A stretch of DNA of 64,000 nt from Ferrimonas marina (GTDB lineage Bacteria; Pseudomonadota; Gammaproteobacteria; Enterobacterales; Shewanellaceae). The notes beneath the pieces are model-generated. The model was not told where the DNA came from. It saw only the letters and a program-made list of their open reading frames with translations, and ran no database searches. Positions within the stretch are counted from its first letter, which is position 1. The number at the start of each line of letters is the position of its first letter. The stretch spans positions 177,771 to 241,770 of the forward strand of contig NZ_FQXG01000003.1 in the NCBI RefSeq assembly GCF_900129905.1. The letters are read 5' to 3'. Below are positions 32,177 to 39,888 of this stretch, piece by piece. The position numbers and the translations under genes are program-made.

Positions 32177-32247
32177 CCGGCTTGCTGGTCTGTGGTTGCA
32201 GCAGGTCTTGGCACCCGGGCGGCCGCCAGCAGTGCTGGGGCTAAACC

Positions 32248-32595
32248 TCAGTGGATAAACAGGGGCACCACGGCCTGGGGATCTTGCTGAAGCCGTGCGC
32301 ACGCCAAGTTGAATCCTTTGGGTGCGTGGCGAAACACCAGGGCACAGGCTGCTTGCGGATCGGTACCGCGGTACAACTGCTCTCCCTTGGTAAAGGCGGT
32401 GCGCGGCGCGGCATCGGCCGGCAGCTTGTTTACCGTCAGGTTGAGCTGGCCTGCCCCGGGGGCGTTGATTACCTGGGGATCCAGATGGCGCAGGTCATTG
32501 GCGACGATCTGCAGTCGGTACTGCTTGCCGATGTAGGTCCATCGGCGGATTTTAGGGGCAGGCCGTTTGGCTCCGGGGTGTTGGGTTGCGTCCAT
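32248..32595 (-). CDS. Hypothetical protein, 115 aa
   Basis: Start at 32595 (MDATQHPGAKRPAPKIRRW) follows AAGGAGA. Basic N-terminus, then a mixed fold ending LQQDPQAVVPLFIH. No family recognised. Last gene of the leftward operon from 33924. Confidence 0.65.
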   Translation of the reverse strand: MDATQHPGAKRPAPKIRRWTYIGKQYRLQIVANDLRHLDPQVINAPGAGQLNLTVNKLPADAAPRTAFTKGEQLYRGTDPQAACALVFRHAPKGFNLACARLQQDPQAVVPLFIH

Positions 32596-32674
32596 GTTCG
32601 GGTCTCCTTGTGCTGAGTTGCCCTGGTTGGGTGCCTTGAGGGCCAGGGGGCGGCTGCCCCCTGGTGCGTCCGGG

Positions 32675-33178
32675 TTAAGCGGCTTGGTGGAGGGCCGCCG
32701 ACACGTCAGCGACCCTTTTGCGCAGTGCGTCAGCCTTGCTGGGGTCCTGGCGGAACAGGTTGGCAATCTCAGGATCGTGCTCGGTAACGAGGTCGAGGGT
32801 CTCGAGCAGGGTTTTGGGCTGCAGCTCTTTGTAGGCGGTGCCACTGATGGAGATGCCACTCGCCTCAATGAAGCCGTCTACGGTTGGGTTCGCATAGCCG
32901 CCGTAATAAGCGTCTCCATAGGCAAACCAGATGGCGTTGCGTTCTGGGAACAGCGAGAAGGTAAAGAGTGGGCTGTGCTCGTCATCCTCACTGGTTTGGT
33001 GGGGGGTGAACTCAAACAGCACCTCGACGCCGGCAGCTAACAGGCGTGCGTTCTTTGCGTATCTGCCATTAGTGTCGGCACGATGGCCCTGGGGCAAGCC
33101 GGCGAGTTGGTTCCAAAGCGCCTCGGGTAGGGCGCGGGTGTGCATCACCTGATGCCAAATCTGGTTGATTAAGTCCAT
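32675..33178 (-). CDS. Hypothetical protein, 167 aa
   Basis: Start at 33178 (MDLINQIWHQVMHTRALPEA), GGAGATCC before the ATG. Middle has FAYGDAYYGGYANPTVDGF, a Tyr/Gly-rich segment; the C-terminus is helical (ADALRKRVADVSAALHQ). No family recognised. Second gene of the operon. Confidence 0.67.
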   Translation of the reverse strand: MDLINQIWHQVMHTRALPEALWNQLAGLPQGHRADTNGRYAKNARLLAAGVEVLFEFTPHQTSEDDEHSPLFTFSLFPERNAIWFAYGDAYYGGYANPTVDGFIEASGISISGTAYKELQPKTLLETLDLVTEHDPEIANLFRQDPSKADALRKRVADVSAALHQAA

Positions 33179-33204
33179 GGGGATCTCCGCTTCGGTGAAT
33201 GTGG

Positions 33205-33924
33205 TTAAACCGCGATGTTGTCGAGCAGTCCGCGGATCTCGGCACTGCATCCCTTGAGCAACTCGGTCTCAATGAGGTTGTTGGGCAACAGGGCCAGTTG
33301 CTCAACACCCTTGTCAATGCTGGCGGCCGCACGGCCCAGGAAGTGCTGCATGACGTTGAGGCGCTGGAACTGTTGGGGTAGGCCGTGGCTGGCAGCGAGC
33401 ACCTGGTGGCGCACCTCAATCAGCTCGGGGACGCAGTCCTGAGTCTGCTTGTACACAATCTTGCTCAGAGGGCAGTCGCCACGAGCCAGTTTCTCAGCGC
33501 TTTTTGCGTGTAAGGCGTCGATGCGGTGGATCATGTTGGTGACGGCATCGGCAGCCCGGCCGTTGTTGATCACCTGGATGATGTCGGTGCCAAACTGGCG
33601 CCAGATCTGCTGGCCAATGCCCTTGGGTAGCAGGATGGAGGTTTGCTCGCCGGCCGGATTGCCGGGCAGGTTGCCGTCGACGAAGCGGCGACACCAGGTC
33701 AGGGCCCCCGATTTTTTGATAATCGGGATTTGCGCCTCGAAGGCGCGGATCTTGTTTTCAAGCTGGGCGGTTTCCCTCGTGAGCATCACCGGTTCCTCAA
33801 CGTCCTCGCCGCTGCGGGATTGCTGCACTTCGTTTTCCGTGGCGGCCAGGGTAGTGGCAACGGCGTCAAGGTGGCTCTGAAAATACGCCACCAGGGCGTT
33901 CTTGAGCTTATCGGCTGCGGTCAT
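33205..33924 (-). CDS. Hypothetical helical protein, 239 aa
   Basis: Start at 33924, AAGGAGGGG upstream. Residues 1-70 form helices with an acidic coiled coil; the rest is mostly alpha-helical (VINNGRAADAVTNMIHRIDA). No motif recognised. First gene of a three-gene operon with the TATAC palindrome at 34040 and a strong terminator of the previous operon just upstream. Confidence 0.68.
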   Translation of the reverse strand: MTAADKLKNALVAYFQSHLDAVATTLAATENEVQQSRSGEDVEEPVMLTRETAQLENKIRAFEAQIPIIKKSGALTWCRRFVDGNLPGNPAGEQTSILLPKGIGQQIWRQFGTDIIQVINNGRAADAVTNMIHRIDALHAKSAEKLARGDCPLSKIVYKQTQDCVPELIEVRHQVLAASHGLPQQFQRLNVMQHFLGRAAASIDKGVEQLALLPNNLIETELLKGCSAEIRGLLDNIAV

Positions 33925-34039
33925 GGGGTCCCCTCCTTGGGGTGGGCGCCGGCGGGCGTCCCGACAAAAACACTGCTGGGCACTTGGCCCTCAACGGGTG
34001 CGCAGCGTTCACTGCGACTGTGTTTATTAATTTACCAAG

Positions 34040-34053
34040 TATACGAAAGTATA
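34040..34053 (-). promoter_or_regulatory. TATAC palindrome, copy 10, operon head
   Basis: TATAC-GAAA-GTATA, perfect 5-bp arms, placed between the preceding operon's terminator and the gene starting at 33924. The leader here is long (about 115 bp). Confidence 0.75.
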
Positions 34054-34057
34054 TCAA

Positions 34058-34098
34058 GGAAAAGAGGCAGAAACTCGGTGGGTTTCTGCCTCTTTTCC
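34058..34098. terminator. Strong Rho-independent terminator
   Basis: AAAGAGGCAGAAAC (34061-34074) pairs perfectly with GTTTCTGCCTCTTT (34082-34095), 14 bp with a 7-nt loop and flanking A and T tracts. It ends the leftward operon 36003-34142 just before the next palindrome. Confidence 0.92.
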
Positions 34099-34141
34099 TC
34101 CGCCTGGCTGGCCGCTCTAATACGTCGTTGGAGTTGCCGGC

Positions 34142-34285
34142 TTACTCTTCGGTGAACGCGCGCTCACGGAGGGTGTTGGCGATGTCATCAGCGATGACTT
34201 CCCGTTTCTCAGCGTCGTTCAAATCCGCTTCGGGGTAGCCTTCCAGCACATCGGCGATGGCTTGAGTGAGGGGGTCCATGTCCAT
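34142..34285 (-). CDS. Small acidic protein, 47 aa
   Basis: Start at 34285 (MDMDPLTQAIADVLEGYPEA), GAGGAT site. One acidic helix followed by a basic-acidic helix. Last gene of a seven-gene operon and followed by the strong terminator. No family recognised. Confidence 0.6.
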   Translation of the reverse strand: MDMDPLTQAIADVLEGYPEADLNDAEKREVIADDIANTLRERAFTEE

Positions 34286-34384
34286 GATAAAGATCCTCTT
34301 TATTGGCGGTGCGGCGCAGGTATCCGCGCCGGGTTGTTGTCGGTGTGGGCTCTGTGAACCCACATCACCAGGGGATTGTGTCCG

Positions 34385-34678
34385 CTAACCGCCGGCTTGG
34401 CCGGATTCCAGGGCTGAGTAGTTGCACAGTTCGGACTTCTGCCAGTATTCGTTGTCCATCTCAAAGTCCGTACCGTCGACTTGGTCGTAACAGTCGCGTA
34501 CCAGATCCTCCATCGCGCTGGGGTTGTTGGCCAGGGCAGCGGGGACCTCAATCACCTCTTCGTAGGTGTGGCGGCTCTGGGCGGCCAGTTGAATGGAAAC
34601 CTTGACGGTTTCACCGCCGGTCAAGCCATGTGCGGTGGCCAGCTCGTTGGCGGCGTCTTGGCAGGGGGCTTTGCTCAT
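34385..34678 (-). CDS. Hypothetical protein, 97 aa
   Basis: ATG at 34678 after AAGGAAGG. MSKAPCQDAANELATAHGLT, then beta strands and an acidic tail (DQVDGTDFEMDNEYW). Sixth gene of the operon that starts at 36003. No family recognised. Confidence 0.65.
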   Translation of the reverse strand: MSKAPCQDAANELATAHGLTGGETVKVSIQLAAQSRHTYEEVIEVPAALANNPSAMEDLVRDCYDQVDGTDFEMDNEYWQKSELCNYSALESGQAGG

Positions 34679-34717
34679 GATCGTCCTTCCTTGTTGTTTG
34701 GTGGATGGCCAGGGGGA

Positions 34718-34936
34718 TTAAATGCGGTCCAGTGCATCTTGAACCCACTTGTCGGCTTGCTGCTCAGAACACTGGAGCTTGCCGTTTTGCAGTTCCTGCT
34801 TAGCTCTGGCGACGGCCTTTGCCAGGGCGGCGTCGCCGCCCTCGTCGTTGGCTGCACGAAACTGGTTGATCAGTAGCTCCAGCAGCTGGAATTTCAGCAG
34901 TGTCACGCGGCTCGGGTTAGGGGTTTGATGGCTCAT
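34718..34936 (-). CDS. Small helical protein, 72 aa
   Basis: ATG at 34936 after CGGGAGAA. Nearly all helical (LLKFQLLELLINQFRAAND; ALAKAVARAKQELQNGK). No family recognised. Fifth gene of the same operon. Confidence 0.65.
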   Translation of the reverse strand: MSHQTPNPSRVTLLKFQLLELLINQFRAANDEGGDAALAKAVARAKQELQNGKLQCSEQQADKWVQDALDRI

Positions 34937-34957
34937 GACGGTTCTCCCGGTCAGAAG

Positions 34958-35071
34958 TTAGGCCTGCGCATTGTGCTGGCCGGCGCGCTGGTAGGCGCCA
35001 AGCAGCTCTGCGTGGGAGACGTGGTAAAACTTCGGGTGCCGGCCGTGTTGAACGAATTCATCCACCGACAT
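34958..35071 (-). CDS. Very small protein, 37 aa
   Basis: A frame beginning at 35071, 3 bp after the previous stop, reading MSVDEFVQHGRHPKFYHVSH and ending at 34958. Tight coupling to the upstream gene and sensible codon use argue that it is real; nothing further can be said. Confidence 0.5.
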   Translation of the reverse strand: MSVDEFVQHGRHPKFYHVSHAELLGAYQRAGQHNAQA

Positions 35072-35074
35072 GGT

Positions 35075-35296
35075 CTAGGCGGCGTGGCGCTGCCCTGGTG
35101 GTTGAAAGATGTTCTGCCAATTGCCGGCTTCGTCCATGGCTTGAACAAAGGAATCCACCCGGGGCTGTGTCGCCAGCACCACGATTCGGGCCTGTTGCCC
35201 GTTAACGCGGGTGATGGTCTCGCAGTAGTTGCGGCCCAGGGTGCCAGTGGTGACGGTGTCGCCGTTGGCTTTCTGGATGGTGTTTTGCTCGGTCAT
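35075..35296 (-). CDS. Hypothetical protein, 73 aa
   Basis: ATG at 35296 after TAAGGATC. MTEQNTIQKANGDTVTTGTL with a beta-rich middle (NYCETITRVNGQQARIVVLA). Third gene of the operon from 36003. No family recognised. Confidence 0.63.
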   Translation of the reverse strand: MTEQNTIQKANGDTVTTGTLGRNYCETITRVNGQQARIVVLATQPRVDSFVQAMDEAGNWQNIFQPPGQRHAA

Positions 35297-35346
35297 AGCG
35301 CGATCCTTACGTTGGTACTCAGGTGGGGGCTAGGCCCCCGGGTCGG

Positions 35347-35790
35347 TTACAGGGTGCCAATCATCTCGAAGCCAAAACGATCGACCATGAATACCTCTCG
35401 CTCGCCACCGTCGACGGGGCGGACGATGATATCGCCAACGCTCATGCTGGTGTGCTGAAGGCCCTTGGCTCGGATAAGCTCCCGGGCTTCACCCTGCGGT
35501 GACCACATCTCGCCTTGCATCAGGTGGCAGATCTGGTGCAGTGGCGTTCGGCCATGCAGGGTGCCCAGCTCGATGTACTGAGCCTTGAGCAGCGTCGGAA
35601 TGTCGTCCAGGTGACCGCGCTTGCGGGCGACTTTCACGCCTTCGGCCAGGTCCTGTTGGATCTCTGTCATGCGGCCTTGCGGGGCCAGGCGTTCACAGCT
35701 GCGGTAGAAGATCTGAAAAGGCCGGGCGTTCTCGACGTTCGCCAGCGCCGCCAGTACCGGGGCATCACTCAGGTTTTTATAACAATTCAT
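35347..35790 (-). CDS. Hypothetical protein, 147 aa
   Basis: Start at 35790 (MNCYKNLSDAPVLAALANVE), AAGGACC upstream. Helical N-terminal half with a short HQICHLMQGEMW segment, beta-rich end (VGDIIVRPVDGGEREVFMVD). No family recognised. Second gene of the operon. Confidence 0.66.
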   Translation of the reverse strand: MNCYKNLSDAPVLAALANVENARPFQIFYRSCERLAPQGRMTEIQQDLAEGVKVARKRGHLDDIPTLLKAQYIELGTLHGRTPLHQICHLMQGEMWSPQGEARELIRAKGLQHTSMSVGDIIVRPVDGGEREVFMVDRFGFEMIGTL

Positions 35791-35865
35791 TTTGCGGTCC
35801 TTGCACTTAGTCAATCAACGGGTACAGCTTAGCGGATGGGGCTTGAGGCCCTGGCCTCTGGCGAC

Positions 35866-36003
35866 TTACTTGCCGTTCAGCAGGGAGTTGAGGTAGCGCT
35901 CCTCCGCGTCCAGCTTGGCCTTTAGGGCCTTGAGGTAGTCCTCATAGGCAGCGACGACCTTGGGGCTGTCCAGGGTTTTGTCTAGTTGTGATTTTGCAGA
36001 CAT
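35866..36003 (-). CDS. Small charged protein, 45 aa, operon head
   Basis: ATG at 36003 after GTAAGGATC; reads MSAKSQLDKTLDSPKVVAAY then a single charged helix ending NSLLNGK. First gene of the leftward seven-gene operon, 60 bp downstream of the TATAC palindrome at 36063. Confidence 0.68.
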   Translation of the reverse strand: MSAKSQLDKTLDSPKVVAAYEDYLKALKAKLDAEERYLNSLLNGK

Positions 36004-36062
36004 AGTGGATCCTTACTATTCGTTTCAACGGTGGTGTCACTCAACAAATACAGAATAACAAA

Positions 36063-36076
36063 TATACTTATGTATA
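36063..36076 (-). promoter_or_regulatory. TATAC palindrome, copy 11, operon head
   Basis: TATAC-TTAT-GTATA, extended arms AATATAC and GTATATC. Minus strand continues into TTTGTTGAGT, the conserved leader, then the ribosome site of the gene at 36003. Confidence 0.78.
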
Positions 36077-36121
36077 TCAAGGGTGGGACTGCATTTGCGC
36101 TATTTTTCTTGCAATGGGTTG

Positions 36122-36135
36122 TATATTTTCATATA
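36122..36135 (+). promoter_or_regulatory. TATAC palindrome, copy 12
   Basis: TATAT-TTTC-ATATA, then TTGAATGG on the plus strand. With copy 11 it makes a divergent pair: copy 11 serves the leftward operon and copy 12 the rightward gene at 36334. Confidence 0.68.
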
Positions 36136-36333
36136 TTGAATGGGCAGCCCGCTCCTTGGCATTGGCCCTGGCGTTGGTTGTGCGGTCTCTGCGCCGCGTT
36201 ACGCCCCGCCGGCACCGCCGGTTATGGCCAAGGCAGTGTAAGACCCAGCAACACCCCATTTTGACGCCAAACCTTGAATGGCGGCCTGATGGAACGGGGC
36301 AACATCGAAACGCCGCTGCAAAAGGATTGAGCG

Positions 36334-37104
36334 ATGAAGAAAGTGACTCTCTCCGGGCTGAGCCTGGAGCAACTGAAGCAAAACACCGCCGCCGCCTCCG
36401 AAGTCCTGGCCGGCAACCCGGTCGGTAAGGACCGGCTGATCAAGCAATTTCTCACCCGCCAGCTGGACCTGGACAATGAACACCAACTGACCACCGTGTT
36501 TGAGCATTCGCCAGCACGACTGCAGGTGCCGCAAGAGGGGCCCAGCCACTTCTTTGTCAGCAATGCAGACGTCTTCAATACGGCGCCCACGTTGAGAGCG
36601 GCGCTGGAAGGGGCCATTGAGCTGGGTCGGTATGACCGTGTGGCCTGTCCCAATCTCAAAGAATCGGATCTGCCGCCGGTCAAAGTCCGGCTGCGTATCT
36701 ATCGCGTAGCCGGTGCCTCGCGGAACTATGCGTTAGACGATGATTTCCGTCCTGTTGACGTGGACAAGGACTACCTGGGGGTGGAGACGATCTCGGTACC
36801 CGCCGCGTTCTTTGATAAAGGGTGTTGGTTGATCCAGGGGGTAGAGGATCTTGGCGACGTCACCTCCATTGAGGTGCATGGTGGCCACTCGACCAACGGC
36901 GTGACAGAGATCCGTTGTCGCCTTGAGGTGGAGCCGTACGATATCTGGGATTTCATGGCTGATCGGCAAGAGCGCAGCGGCCGTCAAGGTGAGCCGGTGG
37001 AGGACCTTAGCGGTTTGACGCCGAAGCAGTACCTGGGTTGGGTACGTTTGTGGGCCCAGACCAAGATGCCCGGGTTCCGGGCGGAGAAAATCGTGGTGCG
37101 CTGA
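36334..37104 (+). CDS. Hypothetical protein, 256 aa
   Basis: ATG at 36334, AAAGGATTGAG upstream. Residues 1-60 helical; 60-200 mixed alpha/beta with DVTSIEVHGGHSTNGVTEIR and RLEVEPYDIWDF. No motif recognised. Divergently transcribed from the operon at 36003 and ended by a hairpin at 37113. Confidence 0.72.
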   Translation: MKKVTLSGLSLEQLKQNTAAASEVLAGNPVGKDRLIKQFLTRQLDLDNEHQLTTVFEHSPARLQVPQEGPSHFFVSNADVFNTAPTLRAALEGAIELGRYDRVACPNLKESDLPPVKVRLRIYRVAGASRNYALDDDFRPVDVDKDYLGVETISVPAAFFDKGCWLIQGVEDLGDVTSIEVHGGHSTNGVTEIRCRLEVEPYDIWDFMADRQERSGRQGEPVEDLSGLTPKQYLGWVRLWAQTKMPGFRAEKIVVR

Positions 37105-37109
37105 GCGCG

Positions 37110-37137
37110 CTTAATGGCGGCCTTCGGGCCGCTTTTC
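37110..37137 (+). terminator. Rho-independent terminator
   Basis: GGCGGCC-TTCG-GGCCGC followed by TTTTCCTGTTTG: a UUCG tetraloop hairpin, just after the stop at 37104. Confidence 0.85.
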
Positions 37138-37163
37138 CTGTTTGTTGAGCGAGGGTGGTGTTT

Positions 37164-37463
37164 ATGGGCAAGGGCCTGGAAACTGTGAGTGCTGTTGTTA
37201 AGCCTGGCGATAACCGTGATCTGTTATTCGTTGGCGGAGCATGGCATGGCCAACGTCATCCGGTACCAGCGGGGGAATGTGAGGCGCAGGTGGAGGAAGC
37301 GGGTTCTGAGTATCACTATCACCAGGAAGTGTTCGGCAGGCCGGATTCTGGCGATGCCGAGGATGTGATGGTGTACGATTTTTTGGCACCCTGGGAGGCC
37401 AGAATTATGTACGAGCAGATCTGCGATGGCCGTGGCAAGGGAGGGCAATATGCCTCTGGTTGA
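37164..37463 (+). CDS. Hypothetical protein, 99 aa
   Basis: ATG at 37164 (MGKGLETVSAVVKPGDNRDL), GAGGGTGG upstream. Contains LLFVGGAWHGQRHPVPAG and an acidic C-terminus. The next gene starts inside it, so they form an operon. No family recognised. Confidence 0.66.
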   Translation: MGKGLETVSAVVKPGDNRDLLFVGGAWHGQRHPVPAGECEAQVEEAGSEYHYHQEVFGRPDSGDAEDVMVYDFLAPWEARIMYEQICDGRGKGGQYASG

Positions 37464-37722
37464 TTTGAAAGCGGACGTTTCCAGTGACGTGCACGGGATC
37501 CGCTCAAAAGAGACTTTGTTCATTCGTGGCGACCGCAAGGAAGTGCGGATGACCGTGGAGCCGGCCTATCGGTTTAATGGCACTCAGAACCATGATGGGT
37601 ACTTTCCACGCACCTATAAGCGTGCTCAGGATGCCAAAGCCGCCGCCACGCGTTACTTTGGTGTGGGCTTGGAGTGGGTCGAAAATGTCGGGGGTGAGTG
37701 CGACCACCCGGGGGTGATCTGA
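37450..37722 (+). CDS. Hypothetical protein, 90 aa
   Basis: ATG at 37450 after AAGGGAGGGC, overlapping the previous gene by 14 bp. RKEVRMTVEPAYRFNGTQNH and a basic helix follow. Its TGA overlaps the next ATG (TGATGG). No family recognised. Confidence 0.68.
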   Translation: MPLVDLKADVSSDVHGIRSKETLFIRGDRKEVRMTVEPAYRFNGTQNHDGYFPRTYKRAQDAKAAATRYFGVGLEWVENVGGECDHPGVI

Positions 37723-37946
37723 TGGTGGATCTGAGTAAAAAGGAAGATTGGGCCACGGCCAATGCGCGAAAAGCTTCTAAAGCGTACCGGGATGCGGGCC
37801 TCAAAGCCCGCATGACGGTGAGCCGCCAGCGTCACGACTCCTACGTCACCGTAACCGTTCGCAATGATGCGGAGCGTGAGTTGTTTGACTCCGTCAGGGC
37901 CCGGTTGCGCTCTGAGGGTCTCGACTATTCCTACCGGGTGGCGTAG
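37722..37946 (+). CDS. Hypothetical basic protein, 74 aa
   Basis: ATG at 37722 overlaps the upstream stop. KKEDWATANARKASKAYRDA, then a beta strand YVTVTVRNDAERELFDSVRA: a small alpha/beta protein of unknown family. Last of three overlapping genes. Confidence 0.66.
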   Translation: MVDLSKKEDWATANARKASKAYRDAGLKARMTVSRQRHDSYVTVTVRNDAERELFDSVRARLRSEGLDYSYRVA

Positions 37947-38042
37947 CGTCTAGCCAGGCGTTAACGGGGTTGCTGGCCTGGTTTGGTGGTCGCTCGTCGT
38001 TAGAGCGGGCCTGAGTGGTTGGTTGTATTGGAGTGGTGGATT

Positions 38043-38270
38043 ATGGAATGGATCAGCGTAAAAGAGGCTCTGCCGGCACCGGGCAAGATGGTCATGGTGT
38101 TTCGTCCCCAGGTGCTGGAGGCAGACCGTACCGATTTGCCGGTGCGGGAGTCGTACTACTGCGGCAGAACTGGCCGGTTCGCCTGCCATCACCAGCCCAC
38201 CATGTGGCTGGAGATTAAGGAGCCGCCAGGATTTACCGAGGCGATGCGGCAGCGGCAGTACCGCGGTTAA
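38043..38270 (+). CDS. DUF551-like small protein, 75 aa
   Basis: MEWISVKEALPAPGKMVMVF is the signature opening of the DUF551 family (WISVxDxLPxxGxxVLV), common in phages and plasmids; the rest (YYCGRTGRFACHHQPTMWLE) also fits its HxPTHW-like end. Function of the family is unknown. Confidence 0.75.
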   Translation: MEWISVKEALPAPGKMVMVFRPQVLEADRTDLPVRESYYCGRTGRFACHHQPTMWLEIKEPPGFTEAMRQRQYRG

Positions 38271-38288
38271 GGTTATGGGGGGAGCGGG

Positions 38289-38534
38289 ATGAAGGTTGAT
38301 TTGGGGAAGGCCATTGAGCTGGAGATGCCGCTGCGCGAGTTGCAGCGGATCATTGAGGCGGAGATCTGCAGGCTGGCCATTGCTAAGCACAAAACCAAAA
38401 GTGCTGCTGCTAAAGCCCTCAAAATCTCCGCTGATAATGTGCACCTGGATATCGCCTGGCGTGAATCCAAGGGGAAGCCTTCCAGGCGTGAAGAGATGGA
38501 AGCGCAGCGCAAAGCGGAGCATGGTGGGCAGTAA
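38289..38534 (+). CDS. Small HTH-like protein, 81 aa
   Basis: ATG at 38289 after GGGGAGCGGG. Helical throughout; residues 25-55, AIAKHKTKSAAAKALKISAD, look like a Fis-type helix-turn-helix, and the tail is charged. DNA binding is possible but not certain. Confidence 0.6.
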   Translation: MKVDLGKAIELEMPLRELQRIIEAEICRLAIAKHKTKSAAAKALKISADNVHLDIAWRESKGKPSRREEMEAQRKAEHGGQ

Positions 38535-38569
38535 CGCTGCAGGGGCCGAATTTTGCGGTGGGAGGGATG

Positions 38570-38839
38570 ATGACTGAATGGATGCGCCATCTGGATACGT
38601 TGGCGATGTTGTTGGGTTACCTGTTGATGGCTGGAGGCACGTTGGCGGCGCTGGTGTTGATGATCGGCCTGGTGGGCCGACGTGTGGTCAGAACGGGGCG
38701 CTGGGAGGTCAACTTGACCCTGTGGCTGGCGGTGGGCAAGCCGACCAAGAAAGAGATCATTGAGTACATGGCGCACCAGGGCCATAAGCGCAAGGAGAGC
38801 GGCAGCAGTCCCAGCCGCCGTGCGCGGCGTGGGTGCTGA
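38570..38839 (+). CDS. Small membrane protein, 89 aa
   Basis: ATG at 38570 (second of two tandem ATGs after GGGAGGG). One or two transmembrane helices, LAMLLGYLLMAGGTLAALVL and following, then a basic cytoplasmic tail ending SPSRRARRGC. No family recognised. Confidence 0.65.
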   Translation: MTEWMRHLDTLAMLLGYLLMAGGTLAALVLMIGLVGRRVVRTGRWEVNLTLWLAVGKPTKKEIIEYMAHQGHKRKESGSSPSRRARRGC

Positions 38840-38873
38840 GTCGGGCTCTGCGTGCGGGCCGGGGCTCGTGGGT

Positions 38874-39101
38874 TTAGCGCTGGCGCAGCGCCTTCGTTGT
38901 TTCTGCAATCTCCTGCTGGCGGTCGGCCAGCAGGTTCTCCAGATCAGCCCAGACGCCCTCTGGGATGGGCCGTTCACCGGCCATCCACTGGCGCACTCGA
39001 CGCGCGTCTGACAAGCCCAGGCCCTCGGCAAGGCGGGTCTGCCACTGCTTACCGTAGAGGGCGAGGCCGACCCGTTGAAGAAGTTCAGTCTTATTGGTCA
39101 C
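38874..39101 (-). CDS. Small HTH protein, 75 aa
   Basis: MTNKTELLQRVGLALYGKQW then LAEGLGLSDARRVRQWMAGE and an acidic helix: a small Cro/Xre-like helix-turn-helix protein, the recognition helix being SDARRVRQWMAG. It overlaps the end of the NinX-like gene by 11 bp and is probably co-transcribed with it. Confidence 0.68.
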   Translation of the reverse strand: MTNKTELLQRVGLALYGKQWQTRLAEGLGLSDARRVRQWMAGERPIPEGVWADLENLLADRQQEIAETTKALRQR

Positions 39102-39528
39102 GAGTGAAATACTCCGGTACGTCGATGTAATCCCCCTGCTGGCTCGCTACATAGGCTCGCATCAGGGCGATCTGTGGGGTGTCACCATGGGAGACGGTAC
39201 CGTCTTGAGCGGTGGCCTGCCAAAGGGTGCCGTCACTGTTGGGCGCCAGGGCGATGCGCTCCTGCTCTTGAATGGGGCCCGCTTGTTCCCAGCGGCGGGA
39301 GGGGGCGTAATCGTAGCCGATCAACAACGAGGTTTGGTTTAGCTTGCTGCTCCAAATCCAGAAGCCTGCCTGGCTCGACTTGGGGGCGTCGTTTTGAAAG
39401 CCAATCGGGTCGAAGAGGATCTCCGATTGGCGCTGTTCCAGCTTCTCTTGGGTCCAATGCAAGGTAGCTACGGCCCAGTCCAGGGCGGCGCCGGTGAGGT
39501 CGGAAACTTGCAGGCTTACGGTATTCAT
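39091..39528 (-). CDS. DUF2591/NinX-like protein, 145 aa
   Basis: Start at 39528 (MNTVSLQVSDLTGAALDWAV). The LTGAALDWAVA opening, the central WEQAGPI and the end ALMRAYVASQQGDYIDVPE match the phage NinX/DUF2591 family. That family is found in phages and plasmids; function not established. Confidence 0.78.
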   Translation of the reverse strand: MNTVSLQVSDLTGAALDWAVATLHWTQEKLEQRQSEILFDPIGFQNDAPKSSQAGFWIWSSKLNQTSLLIGYDYAPSRRWEQAGPIQEQERIALAPNSDGTLWQATAQDGTVSHGDTPQIALMRAYVASQQGDYIDVPEYFTRDQ

Positions 39529-39585
39529 GAGGTGTTCGTCCTTGATGACGTTAGGGTGGCCCCTTGGCCTTCCCGATAACACCAA

Positions 39586-39888
39586 TGTACCTAAAAATAG
39601 GTACGGGCCGCAAGCCTGTTATTAGGCCGTTTTGTTCTAAGACTAGGTAAGTTGTGGATATACTTTTATATATTTCTGGTTGCTTTATTGCCTGGGTTTG
39701 GTATCTTTGTAACTGCGGTAGGGCGTTGCACTGGATGCATTCGAACCCGCAGCCTGAGCGAGGCGGCCTCTCCCTGAAATAGGCAGTACGGATATCAATC
39801 TAACCCTTCTTCGCAATCTTTATCGGGTTGCTCTGAGACGGTAACGGGAGAAACCAGAGTAGAGCAGCCAAGAATAAGGATTTGCATC
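39586..39888. other. Intergenic region with promoter palindrome
   Basis: About 300 bp. It holds the TATAC palindrome at 39659 and otherwise no gene. Confidence 0.5.
39659..39672 (+). promoter_or_regulatory. TATAC palindrome, copy 13
   Basis: TATAC-TTTT-ATATA, about 215 bp upstream of the rightward gene at 39889 and 130 bp upstream of the leftward NinX-like gene, so it could serve either. Confidence 0.68.

Noticed and set aside
39731-39775. Possible tRNA fragment (GGTTCGAAT on the minus strand)
   Set aside because: The T-loop-like sequence has no matching T-stem and no acceptor or anticodon arms.
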